DNA of 64,000 bases from Lachnospiraceae bacterium (GTDB taxonomy: Bacteria > Bacillota > Clostridia > Lachnospirales > Lachnospiraceae). The translations under genes and the position numbers were made by a program. The stretch lies in NCBI GenBank assembly GCA_017394885.1, contig JAFPWO010000013.1:202694-266693 (forward strand), written 5' to 3'. Each line of letters starts with the position of its first letter. Within the stretch, counting starts at the first letter, position 1. The notes under the pieces were generated by a model. It saw only the letters and a list, made by a program, of their open reading frames with translations. It searched no databases and had not been told where the DNA came from. Of the stretch, positions 55,207 to 63,560 are shown piece by piece.

Positions 55207-55926
55207 TCATTCTGGCAGGATCCACATTTTCAGAACGGCAAAACACTCCCGCAGGAAATAGGTCGGCAGGAAGCTGATCATGGTCCCGGCCTGCAGCGCA
55301 TAGGCTGTATATCCCAGTTTTTCCGCCATTTTTACCGCACGGTAACAGTGAAACTCACTGGTTGCCAGCGCGAGCGCCGGCGTAAGATCGTTCTCCCGGA
55401 TGATCTCCACGGAAAAGCTCAGATTCTCCAGGGTGGAGGTCGACCGGTCTTCTTTGTACAAGCGCTCCTGCTCGATCCCCATCGCCCGCAGTTCCCGGTA
55501 AATGCATTCCACCTCGCTGATGAGCTCATCTTCTCCCTGTCCGCCGGAGCAGATACAGGCCGCCGAAGGATTGTCTGTCAGATAGTCATATGCAGCCCGG
55601 ATCCGTTTCTGCAGGATCAGCGAAGGCCTCTCCCCGTTCAGGCCGCAGCCCAGTACCACCACCGTGCAGGGTTCCTGCGGTGTTTTCCGGGCTCCTTTTG
55701 CGATGACCACCCCCAGTACGGCCAGCAGCAGGCAGCCCAGCAAAGCGAGGATCCGTACGCCCCGCCGCATTCCCTGCGGAATGCTTTTCCGGAACAGGCC
55801 GTACAGAAAAAGAAGGACACTGAAAAAGACCCCGAATACATTCCCGGCATTGACCACGCCGGCGAACATCGGGTGTACAAACAATATAAACAGGATCATA
55901 CCGATTATGATACAAAACAATCCCAT
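55207..55926 (-). CDS. YdcF/ElyC/SanA-family membrane protein (DUF218)
   Basis: A 239-residue protein: two or three N-terminal transmembrane helices (about residues 3-75) and an extracellular DUF218 domain with VVVLGCGLNGERPSLILQKRI, SGGQGEDE and TLENLSFSVEII, where Cys, Glu and Asn positions are typical. Family members affect envelope polysaccharide synthesis; the reaction is unknown. The ATG at 55926 (GGAGG nine bases before) is preferred over a TTG at 55944, which lies at or before the predicted transcription start. Confidence 0.85.
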   Translation of the reverse strand: MGLFCIIIGMILFILFVHPMFAGVVNAGNVFGVFFSVLLFLYGLFRKSIPQGMRRGVRILALLGCLLLAVLGVVIAKGARKTPQEPCTVVVLGCGLNGERPSLILQKRIRAAYDYLTDNPSAACICSGGQGEDELISEVECIYRELRAMGIEQERLYKEDRSTSTLENLSFSVEIIRENDLTPALALATSEFHCYRAVKMAEKLGYTAYALQAGTMISFLPTYFLRECFAVLKMWILPE

Positions 55927-55946
55927 GAGACCCGGCCTCCGCAAGC

Positions 55947-55975
55947 ATTGTAACCTACCGCTTTGATCGGAGCAA
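55947..55975 (-). promoter_or_regulatory. Promoter of the YdcF-family gene
   Basis: TTGCTC (55970-55975) and TACAAT (55947-55952) with a 17-bp spacer on the minus strand. It supports the shorter ATG start. Confidence 0.6.
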
Positions 55976-56020
55976 GCCCCATGGGACGATTTCAGAAAAA
56001 CTTAACTGTCTCTTTGTTTT

Positions 56021-57067
56021 TCATTCATGAAAGGAGAATATGATCCGTTTGTCGCTGAATAACGAATCCTGAAATTCGAGCTCGATCGTCTCTGCGTCAT
56101 CCGGAACCTCAAAGGCGACAGTGCCCTTTGTTTTTCTGCCTGCGGAAAGAGTCGCGGAAAGATCGTCATCCCGGGCAGAGGTACTGCTGCAATGTGCACC
56201 ATCTGCAAAGCATTCAAACAACATACTGCTGACTGAATGGTCATCATTGGAAATGTTTTCAAATTCAAATTCAAAGCAGATAAAGTGATATCCTTCATCC
56301 GGCTTAATATATCTGACCTCCGATTCAAAGCTGCCGCAGGAAAGATAACTGATCCGATAATTCTTTGTTTCCACTACATCACCGGGAGCAAAGGTGTTTT
56401 CACTTGCTTCCTTCTTTTTTTCAATAATGTATCCGCTGTCTTTTTGCCCTTCATAAAGGAATTTGATCTTCTTGTCTGAAATAAAATTGTATTCATATTC
56501 AAATTCCACTTCGGAAGCGTCTACCGGTACTGAGAAATAAATTTTACCCGTCGTATACCGTCCTTCGGTCAGACTTCCGGACAAGCCGTCCGGACCTCCG
56601 TAATACTGATCAGCCGCATAACCGTCGGCATAACATTCAAAATCAAAAGCAGTAATTCCGCCGCTTCCTTTTAGCTGCTCCACATACAATTCTATAAATA
56701 CACGCTGATAACCATCTTTCGGTTTTGAATAACTATCGTCATTTTCGAGTACACCGCTGGACATATAAACGATCTTCTGATCATTTACATTTACAATATC
56801 TCCTACAACATAGCAGGCTTTAGCAGCTTCTGTCTCTTCCGCTGTCTCTGTTGTTTTTACAGCCGCTGCCTCTTCGCTCTTCTCGGTCACAGCCTCTGTC
56901 TTATCTGCAGATGCCTTTGTTTCCTTTTTCGTTTCCTTCTGTCCGGAGGTGTCCGCCACCGTCCCCACCTTTGTCGGAGACGAACTGCTCGAGCCGCTGC
57001 CGATCGCCATCAGCAAAAATGCACAGGACAGAACGATCACCGCTGCCAGTTTCAATCCTTTTTTCAT
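56021..57067 (-). CDS. Secreted or anchored protein with two DUF4352-like domains
   Basis: A 348-residue protein. An N-terminal signal peptide or anchor (residues 1-23) has no lipobox cysteine. A Lys/Glu/Thr/Ala-rich linker (about 30-85) leads to two tandem beta-sandwich domains (about 86-215 and 225-348) that repeat the same pattern: VGDIV...KIVYMSSGVLE / PGDVV...RISYLSCGSFE, then Y.KP..GY, and a closing EVEFEY / TIELEF strand. This matches the DUF4352 immunoglobulin-like family; the role is unknown, perhaps ligand binding at the surface. By eye the gene is more AT-rich than its neighbours, a possible sign of transfer. The 3' end has no terminator. Confidence 0.75.
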   Translation of the reverse strand: MKKGLKLAAVIVLSCAFLLMAIGSGSSSSSPTKVGTVADTSGQKETKKETKASADKTEAVTEKSEEAAAVKTTETAEETEAAKACYVVGDIVNVNDQKIVYMSSGVLENDDSYSKPKDGYQRVFIELYVEQLKGSGGITAFDFECYADGYAADQYYGGPDGLSGSLTEGRYTTGKIYFSVPVDASEVEFEYEYNFISDKKIKFLYEGQKDSGYIIEKKKEASENTFAPGDVVETKNYRISYLSCGSFESEVRYIKPDEGYHFICFEFEFENISNDDHSVSSMLFECFADGAHCSSTSARDDDLSATLSAGRKTKGTVAFEVPDDAETIELEFQDSLFSDKRIIFSFHE

Positions 57068-57377
57068 CTTCTTTTTCCATCCTTCCCATCATGATTACCG
57101 CCGCCGCTGCCGCTGCGGTATAGACCGCGGCGTCCAGCGGATCCGCGGTTCCCGGCGCCAGCCGCAGGGCCTGCATGCCCTCAAAAAGAATCCCGAGCAG
57201 GGACGCGCCAAAAAGCAGGAACCGTTTTCGTCCTTTCAGCCGCAAAATACCCTGCAGCGCGAAAGCAAAGGCAAAAGCCCAGCAGAAATCCGCGCCGTAT
57301 CCCGGCAGCACGTCCCACCGGTAGCACGCCGCTCCGGCTGCCAGTGACAGTATGCTGATCAGGAAATACTTTTTCAT
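56901..57377 (-). CDS. Small VanZ/DUF2809-like membrane protein, frame runs into the next gene
   Basis: A 158-codon frame. Residues 1-98 are a three- to four-helix membrane protein (GYGADFCWAFAFAFALQG, GILFEGMQALRLAPGTADPLD, then an alanine-rich helix) resembling VanZ or DUF2809 proteins. The last 55 codons overlap the DUF4352 gene in another frame by 167 bases and look like non-natural, charged sequence, so the true stop was probably lost or a frameshift is present near 57060-57090. Its start has only a weak ribosome site. It lies under the first dyad-controlled promoter (57435-57480). Confidence 0.55.
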   Translation of the reverse strand: MKKYFLISILSLAAGAACYRWDVLPGYGADFCWAFAFAFALQGILRLKGRKRFLLFGASLLGILFEGMQALRLAPGTADPLDAAVYTAAAAAAVIMMGRMEKEDEKRIETGSGDRSVLCIFADGDRQRLEQFVSDKGGDGGGHLRTEGNEKGNKGICR

Positions 57378-57434
57378 GTCCGCAGACGTCCTGCTTTCCC
57401 CGAATCACGGCCGGCATCCTTTGTCTTCTGCTTC

Positions 57435-57480
57435 ATTATAGCAACCGGCCCCGGACGATGTTCCCACCTGCCGGGGGGAA
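57435..57480 (-). promoter_or_regulatory. Dyad-controlled promoter, copy 1
   Basis: A 21-bp element (57460-57480; plus strand G then TTCCCACCTGCCGGGGGGAA), a hyphenated dyad TTCCCACC-TGCC-GGGGGGAA, ends 19 bp before a perfect minus-strand TATAAT (57435-57440). No -35 hexamer fits. The identical element at the identical spacing occurs at 58064-58109. Probably an activator site. Confidence 0.75.
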
Positions 57481-57491
57481 TTCACCCTCTT

Positions 57492-57989
57492 TCAGTTTTC
57501 TTCCCCGCAGGGACGCAGGGGCTCTTCCCCGTATAAAGCCAGCAGCTTATTGATCTCATGGATATTCCGGATCGCGCGGTTTAAGGCCACCATCAGGACG
57601 GCATCCCGCGGGATTCGGGAATACAGTTCCCGGAAACCGCTGCATTTTAAAGCCTGCTGCGTCTCTTTCAGCGTCAGCTTTGCACCGAAGCAGAGCCGGA
57701 GGATCGTGTCGCGATGGCGGGGATGCTTTTCCTCGGAAATCAGCTTGTAGCCATACTTTTCTCCGATGTCCGCATTGATGAAGACTTCCTGCTGGGTCAT
57801 CCCCTTCTCCCGGATCCGCTCCCGCATGAAGAGAGCGAAAGGTTTATCCGTTCCGATGAGGCTCGCTTTGTTTTCCTCCAGAAAAGCCGCCAGTTCCTCC
57901 GGTCTGGTCCGGGCCAGAATGCGGTCCAGGCTCTGGGTACTGAGAATCCCCTCCTCTTCCGAAAAGGGGTCTGACGTTTCTTTTTTCAT
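57492..57989 (-). CDS. HTH-domain protein divergent from the Ser/Thr kinase
   Basis: A 165-residue protein. After a polar N-terminus (residues 1-45) there is an XRE-like helix-turn-helix at about 50-115: RERIREKGMTQQEVFINADI, then YGYKLISEEKHPRHRDTILR and AKLTLKETQQALKCSGF. A C-terminal extension of about 50 residues (RIPRDAVLMVALNRAIRNIHEINKLL) is not a known domain to me. I use the ATG at 57989, ten bases after AAGGAG; a GTG at 57998 is too close to that site. It is transcribed from dyad-controlled promoter copy 2 and is a fair candidate for the factor that binds the dyads. Possibly controlled by, or a partner of, the kinase. Confidence 0.7.
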   Translation of the reverse strand: MKKETSDPFSEEEGILSTQSLDRILARTRPEELAAFLEENKASLIGTDKPFALFMRERIREKGMTQQEVFINADIGEKYGYKLISEEKHPRHRDTILRLCFGAKLTLKETQQALKCSGFRELYSRIPRDAVLMVALNRAIRNIHEINKLLALYGEEPLRPCGEEN

Positions 57990-58063
57990 CTCCGGCACGC
58001 TCCTTTCCCGCAGTTTTATCCCATGGAGTAAAAAGCCGGACAGCCTTTTTGTCCTCTGATCCG

Positions 58064-58109
58064 ATTATAACAAAGGAGTTTTTCGCCTGTTCCCACCTGC
58101 CGGGGGGAA
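58064..58109 (-). promoter_or_regulatory. Dyad-controlled promoter, copy 2
   Basis: The same 21-bp element (58089-58109) lies exactly 19 bp before a minus-strand TATAAT (58064-58069) that serves the HTH gene. Spacer sequences of the two copies are unrelated, so the element and its spacing are what is conserved. The rest of the 57990-58240 interval holds the kinase promoter. Confidence 0.75.
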
Positions 58110-58165
58110 TCTGCCGGGATTCTCCCCGGGCTGCGGTCCCGGCGGCACATCGCTCCGGATTTTCT

Positions 58166-58193
58166 TTGCGCTTTCTTCAGTTTCTGGTATAAT
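58166..58193 (+). promoter_or_regulatory. Promoter of the Ser/Thr kinase gene
   Basis: A perfect TATAAT (58188-58193) with TTGCGC (58166-58171) 16 bp upstream. The start codon is 48 bases downstream; no copy of the dyad lies at the activator position for this promoter. Confidence 0.55.
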
Positions 58194-58240
58194 AGAAATC
58201 GGAAAGGCGGCGCGGAAAGCATCCCGCGCCAGAAAAGACT

Positions 58241-59374
58241 ATGACGCTGCAGGAAGAACTGAATCTGTCCTATTATCAGACGGTTGCCGTGCTGGATGAA
58301 GCGCATGCCGTCTGGCTGGTCCGGCACAGCGAAAGCGGGAAGTTTTTCGTCAAAAAAGTGCTGGCCAGTTACAATGCGGATATTTACAGGACGCTTCAGG
58401 TCTGTCCGGTACCTCATATGCCGCGGATCGTGGAAGCGGCGGAAAAAGACGGCGCTCTCATCCTGATCGAAGAATACCTGAGCGGCCAGACCCTGCAGGA
58501 ACTGCTGGAGCAGGGGCATGTCTTTTCTCCGGAGGAGATCCGCGGCTTTACTTCCCAGCTGGCCCGGATTCTGCAGAATCTTCATGCCTTTCATCCTCCG
58601 ATCATTCACCGGGACGTCAAGCCTTCCAACATCATTCTCTCTCCGGACGGCTTTATCAAATTACTGGATCTGGATGCGGCCAAGTACATGCGTGCGGATG
58701 AGGAGCGGGATACCCGGCTGATCGGGACCCCGGGCTATGCCGCCCCCGAGCAGTACGGCTTCGGGGCTTCGGGAATCCCCACGGATATTTATGCCGTCGG
58801 GATGGTCATGAAAGACCTTCTGAATGCGTCGTCGGAGCCTGCTGCGCCTGCCTGCCGCTATCTTCAGGCGGTCATGGAGCGCTGCACCCGGCTGGATCCC
58901 GCCCAGCGGTATCCTGACACGGAAGCGCTGCTTCGGGATCTCACACAGCCGCTTCCTGTACCGCAGCCTGCCCCTGCGCCTTTCCCCGTCCGGCAGCCGT
59001 CTGATTCTTCCTCCACGCAAAAAGCTGCGGCTTCCTGGCAGCGTTTTCTTCCGCCCGGCTTCCGCAGCCTTAAGATCCTCCCCATGCTTTTAAGCACTTT
59101 GGGATATTATTCTCTGTTCAGAGTCTGCCTTGACTTTACGTTCGAGGAAGGCATCCATTACAACACCCCTATCAGCGTCTTCCGGGTCCTTCTGATCCTG
59201 GGCTTTCTGGCGATGATCGCTCTCGACGCCAACTATCTGGGCATTCAGGACAGGCTGAAGATCAGCCAGCTGAAATGGCCTGTGCGGATCCTGATGCTCA
59301 TCGTTCTGAACGTGTTCCTCTTCGGTTTTATCGTCTTTCTGATCTCACAGATTCTGGAAAAGGTCTTCGCATAG
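58241..59374 (+). CDS. Membrane-anchored Hanks-type Ser/Thr protein kinase
   Basis: A 377-residue kinase. The catalytic domain (about 1-235) has FVKKVL with the ATP lysine at 38 or 39, the catalytic loop HRDVKPSN with D125, the metal loop as DLD (D143) in place of DFG, and the GTPGYAAPEQYG activation end. A Pro-rich linker (about 238-270) leads to three or four transmembrane helices (about 280-377) with almost no outer domain, unlike PASTA-type PknB. It is divergent from the HTH gene and ends nine bases from uvrB. Targets unknown; the HTH protein and the envelope genes next door are natural candidates. Confidence 0.88.
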   Translation: MTLQEELNLSYYQTVAVLDEAHAVWLVRHSESGKFFVKKVLASYNADIYRTLQVCPVPHMPRIVEAAEKDGALILIEEYLSGQTLQELLEQGHVFSPEEIRGFTSQLARILQNLHAFHPPIIHRDVKPSNIILSPDGFIKLLDLDAAKYMRADEERDTRLIGTPGYAAPEQYGFGASGIPTDIYAVGMVMKDLLNASSEPAAPACRYLQAVMERCTRLDPAQRYPDTEALLRDLTQPLPVPQPAPAPFPVRQPSDSSSTQKAAASWQRFLPPGFRSLKILPMLLSTLGYYSLFRVCLDFTFEEGIHYNTPISVFRVLLILGFLAMIALDANYLGIQDRLKISQLKWPVRILMLIVLNVFLFGFIVFLISQILEKVFA

Positions 59375-59383
59375 CCTCCGCTG

Positions 59384-61366
59384 TCATTTCAGATACTTCT
59401 TCAGCTCCAGCATGCGGTCACGCTGAATGGCCGCCTCTTCGAAATTCAGCTCTACGGCAGCCTGATTCATCCGCTTCGTCACTTCATGGATCAGCGCTTT
59501 CAGTTCCTTTTCATCCATGGATTCCGGATCCTTGTCCAACTGCAGGCTCTTCCTCCGGCTGTCCAGCTTATGGGAGATCGCGATCAGCTCCCGCACGGCT
59601 TTTTTAATGGAGGTCGGGGTGATCCCGTGCGCGTCGTTATAGGCCTGCTGGATCCCGCGGCGCCGGTTGGTCTCATCGATCGCCCCTTTCATGGAATCCG
59701 TCATCGTATCCGCGTAAAGCACGACATGGCCTTCCGCATTGCGCGCCGCGCGGCCGATGGTCTGGATCAGCGAGGTCTCGGAACGCAGGAAGCCTTCCTT
59801 ATCCGCGTCCAGAATCGCCACCATGGAAATCTCCGGAATATCCAGCCCTTCCCGCAGCAGGTTGATCCCGACAAGCACGTCGAATACATTCATCCGCATG
59901 TCCCGGATGATCTCCACCCGCTCCAGCGTATCAATATCCGAATGCAGATAGCGCACGCGGATCCCGGCTTCGCGCATGAAATCCGTCAGGTCCTCAGCCA
60001 TGTGCTTGGTCAGGGTGGTCACCAGGACCTTGCCGCCTTTTTCCACTTCGGCGCGGCAGCGGGCGATCAGATCGTCCACCTGTCCTTCCACCGGCAGCAC
60101 CAGCGTCTCCGGATCCAGGAGGCCTGTCGGCCGGATCACCTGCTCGGCCCGCAGCTGCTCGTGTTCCTTCTCATAAACGGAGGGCGTTGCCGAGACAAAG
60201 AGGACCTGGTTCAGCCTGTCTTCAAATTCCGCGAAATTAAGCGGCCGGTTATCCAGCGCGGACGGCAGACGAAAGCCGTAATCCACGAGCGTCGTCTTGC
60301 GGCTGCGGTCCCCGTGATACATGGCCCGCACCTGCGGCACGGTCATATGCGATTCGTCGATCATCAGGATAAAATCCTTCGGGAAATAGTCAAAAAGCGT
60401 GTGCGGCGTGGCACCGGCCGGCAGTCCTACCAGATGGCGCGAGTAGTTTTCGATCCCGGAGCAGAAGCCCGTTTCCCGCAGCATTTCCACGTCAAAATGC
60501 GTCCGCTCGGCGATCCGCTGCGCCTCCAGCAGACGGTCCCGGCTGCGGAAATAGGCGATCTGTTTCTTCAATTCCTCTTCAATGGCATCGGTGGCCCGCA
60601 GCAGCGCGTCTTTTCCCACCACGTAGTGGGAAGCCGGAAAGATGACCGCGTGATCCAGACTCGCCCGGATACGGCCGGTCAGCGTTTCGATCTCCAGGAT
60701 CCGGTCGATCTCGTCGCCGAAGAACTCGATCCGGATCGCGGATTCGTCCGATCCGGCCGGGATCACTTCCACCGTATCCCCGCGGACGCGGAAAGTCCCG
60801 CGCTTCAAATCCATGTCATTGCGGTCATACTGGATATCGACCAGGCGGCGGATCACCTCATTCCGGTCCCACTCCTGCCCGGGCCGCACCGACAGCGTCA
60901 TCGTTTTGTAGTCGATGGGGCTGCCCAGGCCGTAGATACAGGACACGGAGGAGACAATGATCACATCGTCCCGCTCCGACAGCGCGGCCGTGGCGGAATG
61001 CCGCAGGCGGTCGATCTCATCGTTGATGGAGGAGTCCTTGGCGATATACGTATCCGAAGACGGCACATAGGCTTCCGGCTGATAATAATCGTAATAGGAT
61101 ACGAAATACTCGACCGCGTTTTCGGGGAAGAATTCCTTGAATTCACTGTAAAGCTGGGCTGCCAGCGTTTTGTTGTGTGCCAGCACCAGCGTCGGCTTTC
61201 CCAGATTTTTGATGATATTCGCCATGGTAAAGGTCTTCCCGGATCCGGTAACTCCCAGCAGCGTCTGGAACTTGTTCCCGGCCTGAAAACCTCTGGTCAG
61301 CGCGTCGATCGCCTCCGGCTGATCGCCGGTCGGCGCGTAATCCGAATGTAAGATAAACTCTGCCAT
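59384..61366 (-). CDS. uvrB: Excinuclease ABC subunit B
   Basis: A 660-residue nucleotide excision repair helicase-like protein of normal length. Walker A is [14 protein letters not shown] (near residue 41); the damage-checking beta-hairpin is [21 protein letters not shown]; helicase motifs II-VI follow ([37 protein letters not shown]); the C-terminal UVR motif that binds UvrC is at residues 620-655. uvrA and uvrC are not in the window. Last gene of the luxS-mtnN-yitT-uvrB run, convergent with the kinase gene with no clear terminator between them. Confidence 0.98.
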   Translation of the reverse strand: MAEFILHSDYAPTGDQPEAIDALTRGFQAGNKFQTLLGVTGSGKTFTMANIIKNLGKPTLVLAHNKTLAAQLYSEFKEFFPENAVEYFVSYYDYYQPEAYVPSSDTYIAKDSSINDEIDRLRHSATAALSERDDVIIVSSVSCIYGLGSPIDYKTMTLSVRPGQEWDRNEVIRRLVDIQYDRNDMDLKRGTFRVRGDTVEVIPAGSDESAIRIEFFGDEIDRILEIETLTGRIRASLDHAVIFPASHYVVGKDALLRATDAIEEELKKQIAYFRSRDRLLEAQRIAERTHFDVEMLRETGFCSGIENYSRHLVGLPAGATPHTLFDYFPKDFILMIDESHMTVPQVRAMYHGDRSRKTTLVDYGFRLPSALDNRPLNFAEFEDRLNQVLFVSATPSVYEKEHEQLRAEQVIRPTGLLDPETLVLPVEGQVDDLIARCRAEVEKGGKVLVTTLTKHMAEDLTDFMREAGIRVRYLHSDIDTLERVEIIRDMRMNVFDVLVGINLLREGLDIPEISMVAILDADKEGFLRSETSLIQTIGRAARNAEGHVVLYADTMTDSMKGAIDETNRRRGIQQAYNDAHGITPTSIKKAVRELIAISHKLDSRRKSLQLDKDPESMDEKELKALIHEVTKRMNQAAVELNFEEAAIQRDRMLELKKYLK

Positions 61367-61378
61367 ATGCTTTTTGCT

Positions 61379-62257
61379 TTACAGATCGGTCTTGCTGTAG
61401 TGCGCAAAACCGTTGCCGAGCACCTGATGGCTCTCCTGAATGATCACAAATGCATCCGGATCGATCTCCACCACCAATTCTTTCAGTTCAGCCAGCTGGC
61501 GCTTGCTGATGGCGGTCAGAATGATCCGGCTTTCATGGTGGGAATAATAGCCTTCCCCATACAGATAGGTGACGCCGCGGTCCATTTTTACGGTGATGGC
61601 CTCCGCGATCGCCTCGTGTTTGGCCGAGATGATCATCGCCACCTTGGAATAATCAAAGCTGTAGATGACCGCGTCAAAGACCTGTGCATAGACCACGATC
61701 GCGATCCCGCAGTACAGGCCGACCATGACGTTTTTGAACACGATGGCCGTGAGGATGACGACGGTGGCGTCACAGACCAGGTTGATCGAGCCGGCGGATG
61801 CATTCGGGAAGCGAAGCTTTAAGAGCCGTACCAGGATATCGGTCCCGCCGCCGGAAGCCCCGGCCCGCATGACCAGCCCGAGGCCGACGCCGCTGATCGC
61901 GCCGCCGTAAAGGACCGCCAGCATCGGTTCCATCTCCACGACCGGCAGTCTGGAAAAAAGGTCCAGAAATATACTTGTGGAAAGCATCCCGATCAGCGAG
62001 CCCACAAAGAAGCGCCGGCCGATCTTGGCATAACCCAGTACGAATAAGGGCAGATTCAGGATAAAGTTGATCAGGCCGGTCGAACCGATCCCGGTCGCGG
62101 TCACAAAGACCAGCGCCAACCCAGAGGTGCCGCCCCCGTTAAAGCCATGAGGCGCCCAGAAGTAATCAAAGCCAAAGGCATACAAGGCGCAGCCGATCAG
62201 GATCGTCAGCACCCAGAGGATATCTTTTCCCACATTTCCCGACTTATTTTTAGCCAT
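61379..62257 (-). CDS. YitT-family membrane protein
   Basis: A 292-residue protein with five or six transmembrane helices (about residues 10-195; FGFDYFWAPHGFNGGGTSGLA and GAGASGGGTDILVRLL-like motifs) and a C-terminal cytoplasmic DUF2179 domain (about 205-285) containing GVTYLYGEGYYSHHESRIILTAI. YitT proteins are common in Firmicutes, their substrate is unknown, and a transport role is assumed. It lies ten bases downstream of mtnN and twelve before uvrB, so is cotranscribed. Confidence 0.9.
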   Translation of the reverse strand: MAKNKSGNVGKDILWVLTILIGCALYAFGFDYFWAPHGFNGGGTSGLALVFVTATGIGSTGLINFILNLPLFVLGYAKIGRRFFVGSLIGMLSTSIFLDLFSRLPVVEMEPMLAVLYGGAISGVGLGLVMRAGASGGGTDILVRLLKLRFPNASAGSINLVCDATVVILTAIVFKNVMVGLYCGIAIVVYAQVFDAVIYSFDYSKVAMIISAKHEAIAEAITVKMDRGVTYLYGEGYYSHHESRIILTAISKRQLAELKELVVEIDPDAFVIIQESHQVLGNGFAHYSKTDL

Positions 62258-62266
62258 GCCTGCTCT

Positions 62267-62971
62267 TTACCCCCTGGCATAGAATTCTATAAACTTTAAT
62301 ACGATCGCCGCGGAGCCCGCCGTGGACAACGCCTCATTCGTTTCGATATCTTCGTCCGCGTTTTCGTCACCGCTGTCCGAGATACAGCGGACTACGGCAA
62401 AAGGCAGCTCGTTCATGCAGCAGACCTGGGCGATCGCCGCGCCTTCCATTTCACAGGCGATCGCGCCGAAGGTCTCCGTGATGTAGCGTTTCTTTTCGCT
62501 GTCGTTCACGAAGGTGTCGCCGCTGGCGATGGTTCCTGCCTCGTAGACGATTCCCAGCACTTCTGCCGCCCGGACCAGTCCGGCGACCATCTCCGGATCG
62601 CTCTCGATATGGACCCGGCCGATGCTGGGCAGGTAGCCGTCTTCATAGCCGAATACGTTTAAGATAAAATCGTTCTGAACCAGATCGCGGCCGATGGCGA
62701 CCTGACCGGGCTTTAAGTCTTTGAGTCCGCCGGCAATGCCCGCGCCGAGGATCCGCTCCGGGGCAAAGCCGTCGATCATGCGCTGCGCACACATAGCCGC
62801 ACAGACCTTGCCGACGCCGCAGCGCGCCGCCACCACAGGGACGCCGGCTATATGGCCGGTGATGAAGATCATGCCCGAGAGCTTCTGCTTTTCGGCGTCC
62901 TGCATGGCCGCCTCGATCCGCTCCATTTCCACATCCATCGCCACGATCACGCCAAGTTTAATCTTCTCCAT
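62267..62971 (-). CDS. mtnN: 5'-methylthioadenosine/S-adenosylhomocysteine nucleosidase
   Basis: A 234-residue nucleosidase that removes adenine from SAH and MTA. Family motifs: GVIVAMDVEMERI at the N-terminus, GAGIAGGLKDLKPGQVAIG, ASGDTFV and the substrate-binding CEMEGAAIAQVC. The ATG at 62971 follows GGGAGGCGAAG; the longer open frame does not. It overlaps luxS by 14 bases. With LuxS it recycles SAH to homocysteine. Confidence 0.95.
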   Translation of the reverse strand: MEKIKLGVIVAMDVEMERIEAAMQDAEKQKLSGMIFITGHIAGVPVVAARCGVGKVCAAMCAQRMIDGFAPERILGAGIAGGLKDLKPGQVAIGRDLVQNDFILNVFGYEDGYLPSIGRVHIESDPEMVAGLVRAAEVLGIVYEAGTIASGDTFVNDSEKKRYITETFGAIACEMEGAAIAQVCCMNELPFAVVRCISDSGDENADEDIETNEALSTAGSAAIVLKFIEFYARG

Positions 62972-63449
62972 CTTCTTCGCCTCCCTGCGGGTAATCAAAG
63001 CAGCCGCCCCGGATCAGTGTATCAAGATAGCGCTTTGTATAGTATTTTGCCATATTCAGGTTCTGTTCGGAATAATTGCCGCACTCTTCAGGCCGCGCGC
63101 CGGGGATCTCCCCTTCGAAATTCAGGATAAAGGAGCACATCTCCCGGATCAGGGGAAGAATATCCTGCGGCGTACGCTTCCCGGCCATCAGCAGATAAAA
63201 GCCGGTACGGCAGCCCATCGGGCCGAAATACAGGATATGACTTTTTTCTTCGCTGTTGCGCAGGAATGTCGCGCCAAGATGCTCGATCGTATGGACGGCC
63301 GGCATATCCAGGACCGGCTCCCAGTTCGGCGCCGTAAAACGGAGGTCAAATGTCGTCACGGGTTCCTGGCCGACCCGGTCGAGCCGGGAAACATACAGTC
63401 CCGGCTGAAGCCGCAGATGATCGATGGTAAAGCTGGTGATCTTATCCAT
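62958..63449 (-). CDS. luxS: S-ribosylhomocysteine lyase LuxS
   Basis: A 163-residue metalloenzyme giving homocysteine and the AI-2 precursor DPD. The iron ligands are in HTIEHLGATFLRN (HxxEH) and the late Cys in ARPEECGNYSEQNL; the catalytic Cys is in GPMGCRTGFY. Full length. Start follows CAGGAG. First gene of the operon; a promoter at 63532-63560 lies upstream of a terminator, so its expression may pass through an attenuator. Confidence 0.97.
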   Translation of the reverse strand: MDKITSFTIDHLRLQPGLYVSRLDRVGQEPVTTFDLRFTAPNWEPVLDMPAVHTIEHLGATFLRNSEEKSHILYFGPMGCRTGFYLLMAGKRTPQDILPLIREMCSFILNFEGEIPGARPEECGNYSEQNLNMAKYYTKRYLDTLIRGGCFDYPQGGEEDGED

Positions 63450-63471
63450 AGTGACTCCTGAAAAAAGAAAT

Positions 63472-63496
63472 AAAAAAACACCCGCAGTCGGGGTGT
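63472..63496 (-). terminator. Terminator between the rRNA spacer and luxS
   Basis: ACACCCCGACTGCGGGTGT followed by TTTTTT on the minus strand (7-8 bp stem). It most likely ends the rRNA transcript, or acts as an attenuator for luxS. Confidence 0.8.
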
Positions 63497-63531
63497 CTTA
63501 CGGAATTGCACCTTCAAAACCGCACACCGAA

Positions 63532-63560
63532 AATGTACTTGATATCAAATGTCTTGTCAA
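63532..63560 (-). promoter_or_regulatory. Promoter-like site between the 23S gene and luxS
   Basis: A perfect TTGACA (63555-63560) and TACATT (63532-63537) with a 17-bp spacer on the minus strand. The only gene downstream is luxS, beyond the terminator at 63472-63496. The rest of the 63450-63786 interval looks like rRNA flanking sequence (GTGTGCGGTTTTGAAGGTGC); no 5S or tRNA was recognised. Confidence 0.5.

Noticed and set aside
57460..58109. The two 21-bp copies as direct repeats flanking a mobile insertion of the HTH gene
   Set aside because: Target duplications would not keep an exact 19-bp distance to a TATAAT box in unrelated flanking sequence, and there is no transposase.
59486..61351. 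A 621-codon plus-strand frame opposite uvrB, and similar long frames opposite thrS and recJ
   Set aside because: Composition is His/Arg/Gln-rich and has no motif; these are complementary-strand artefacts of GC-rich third positions.
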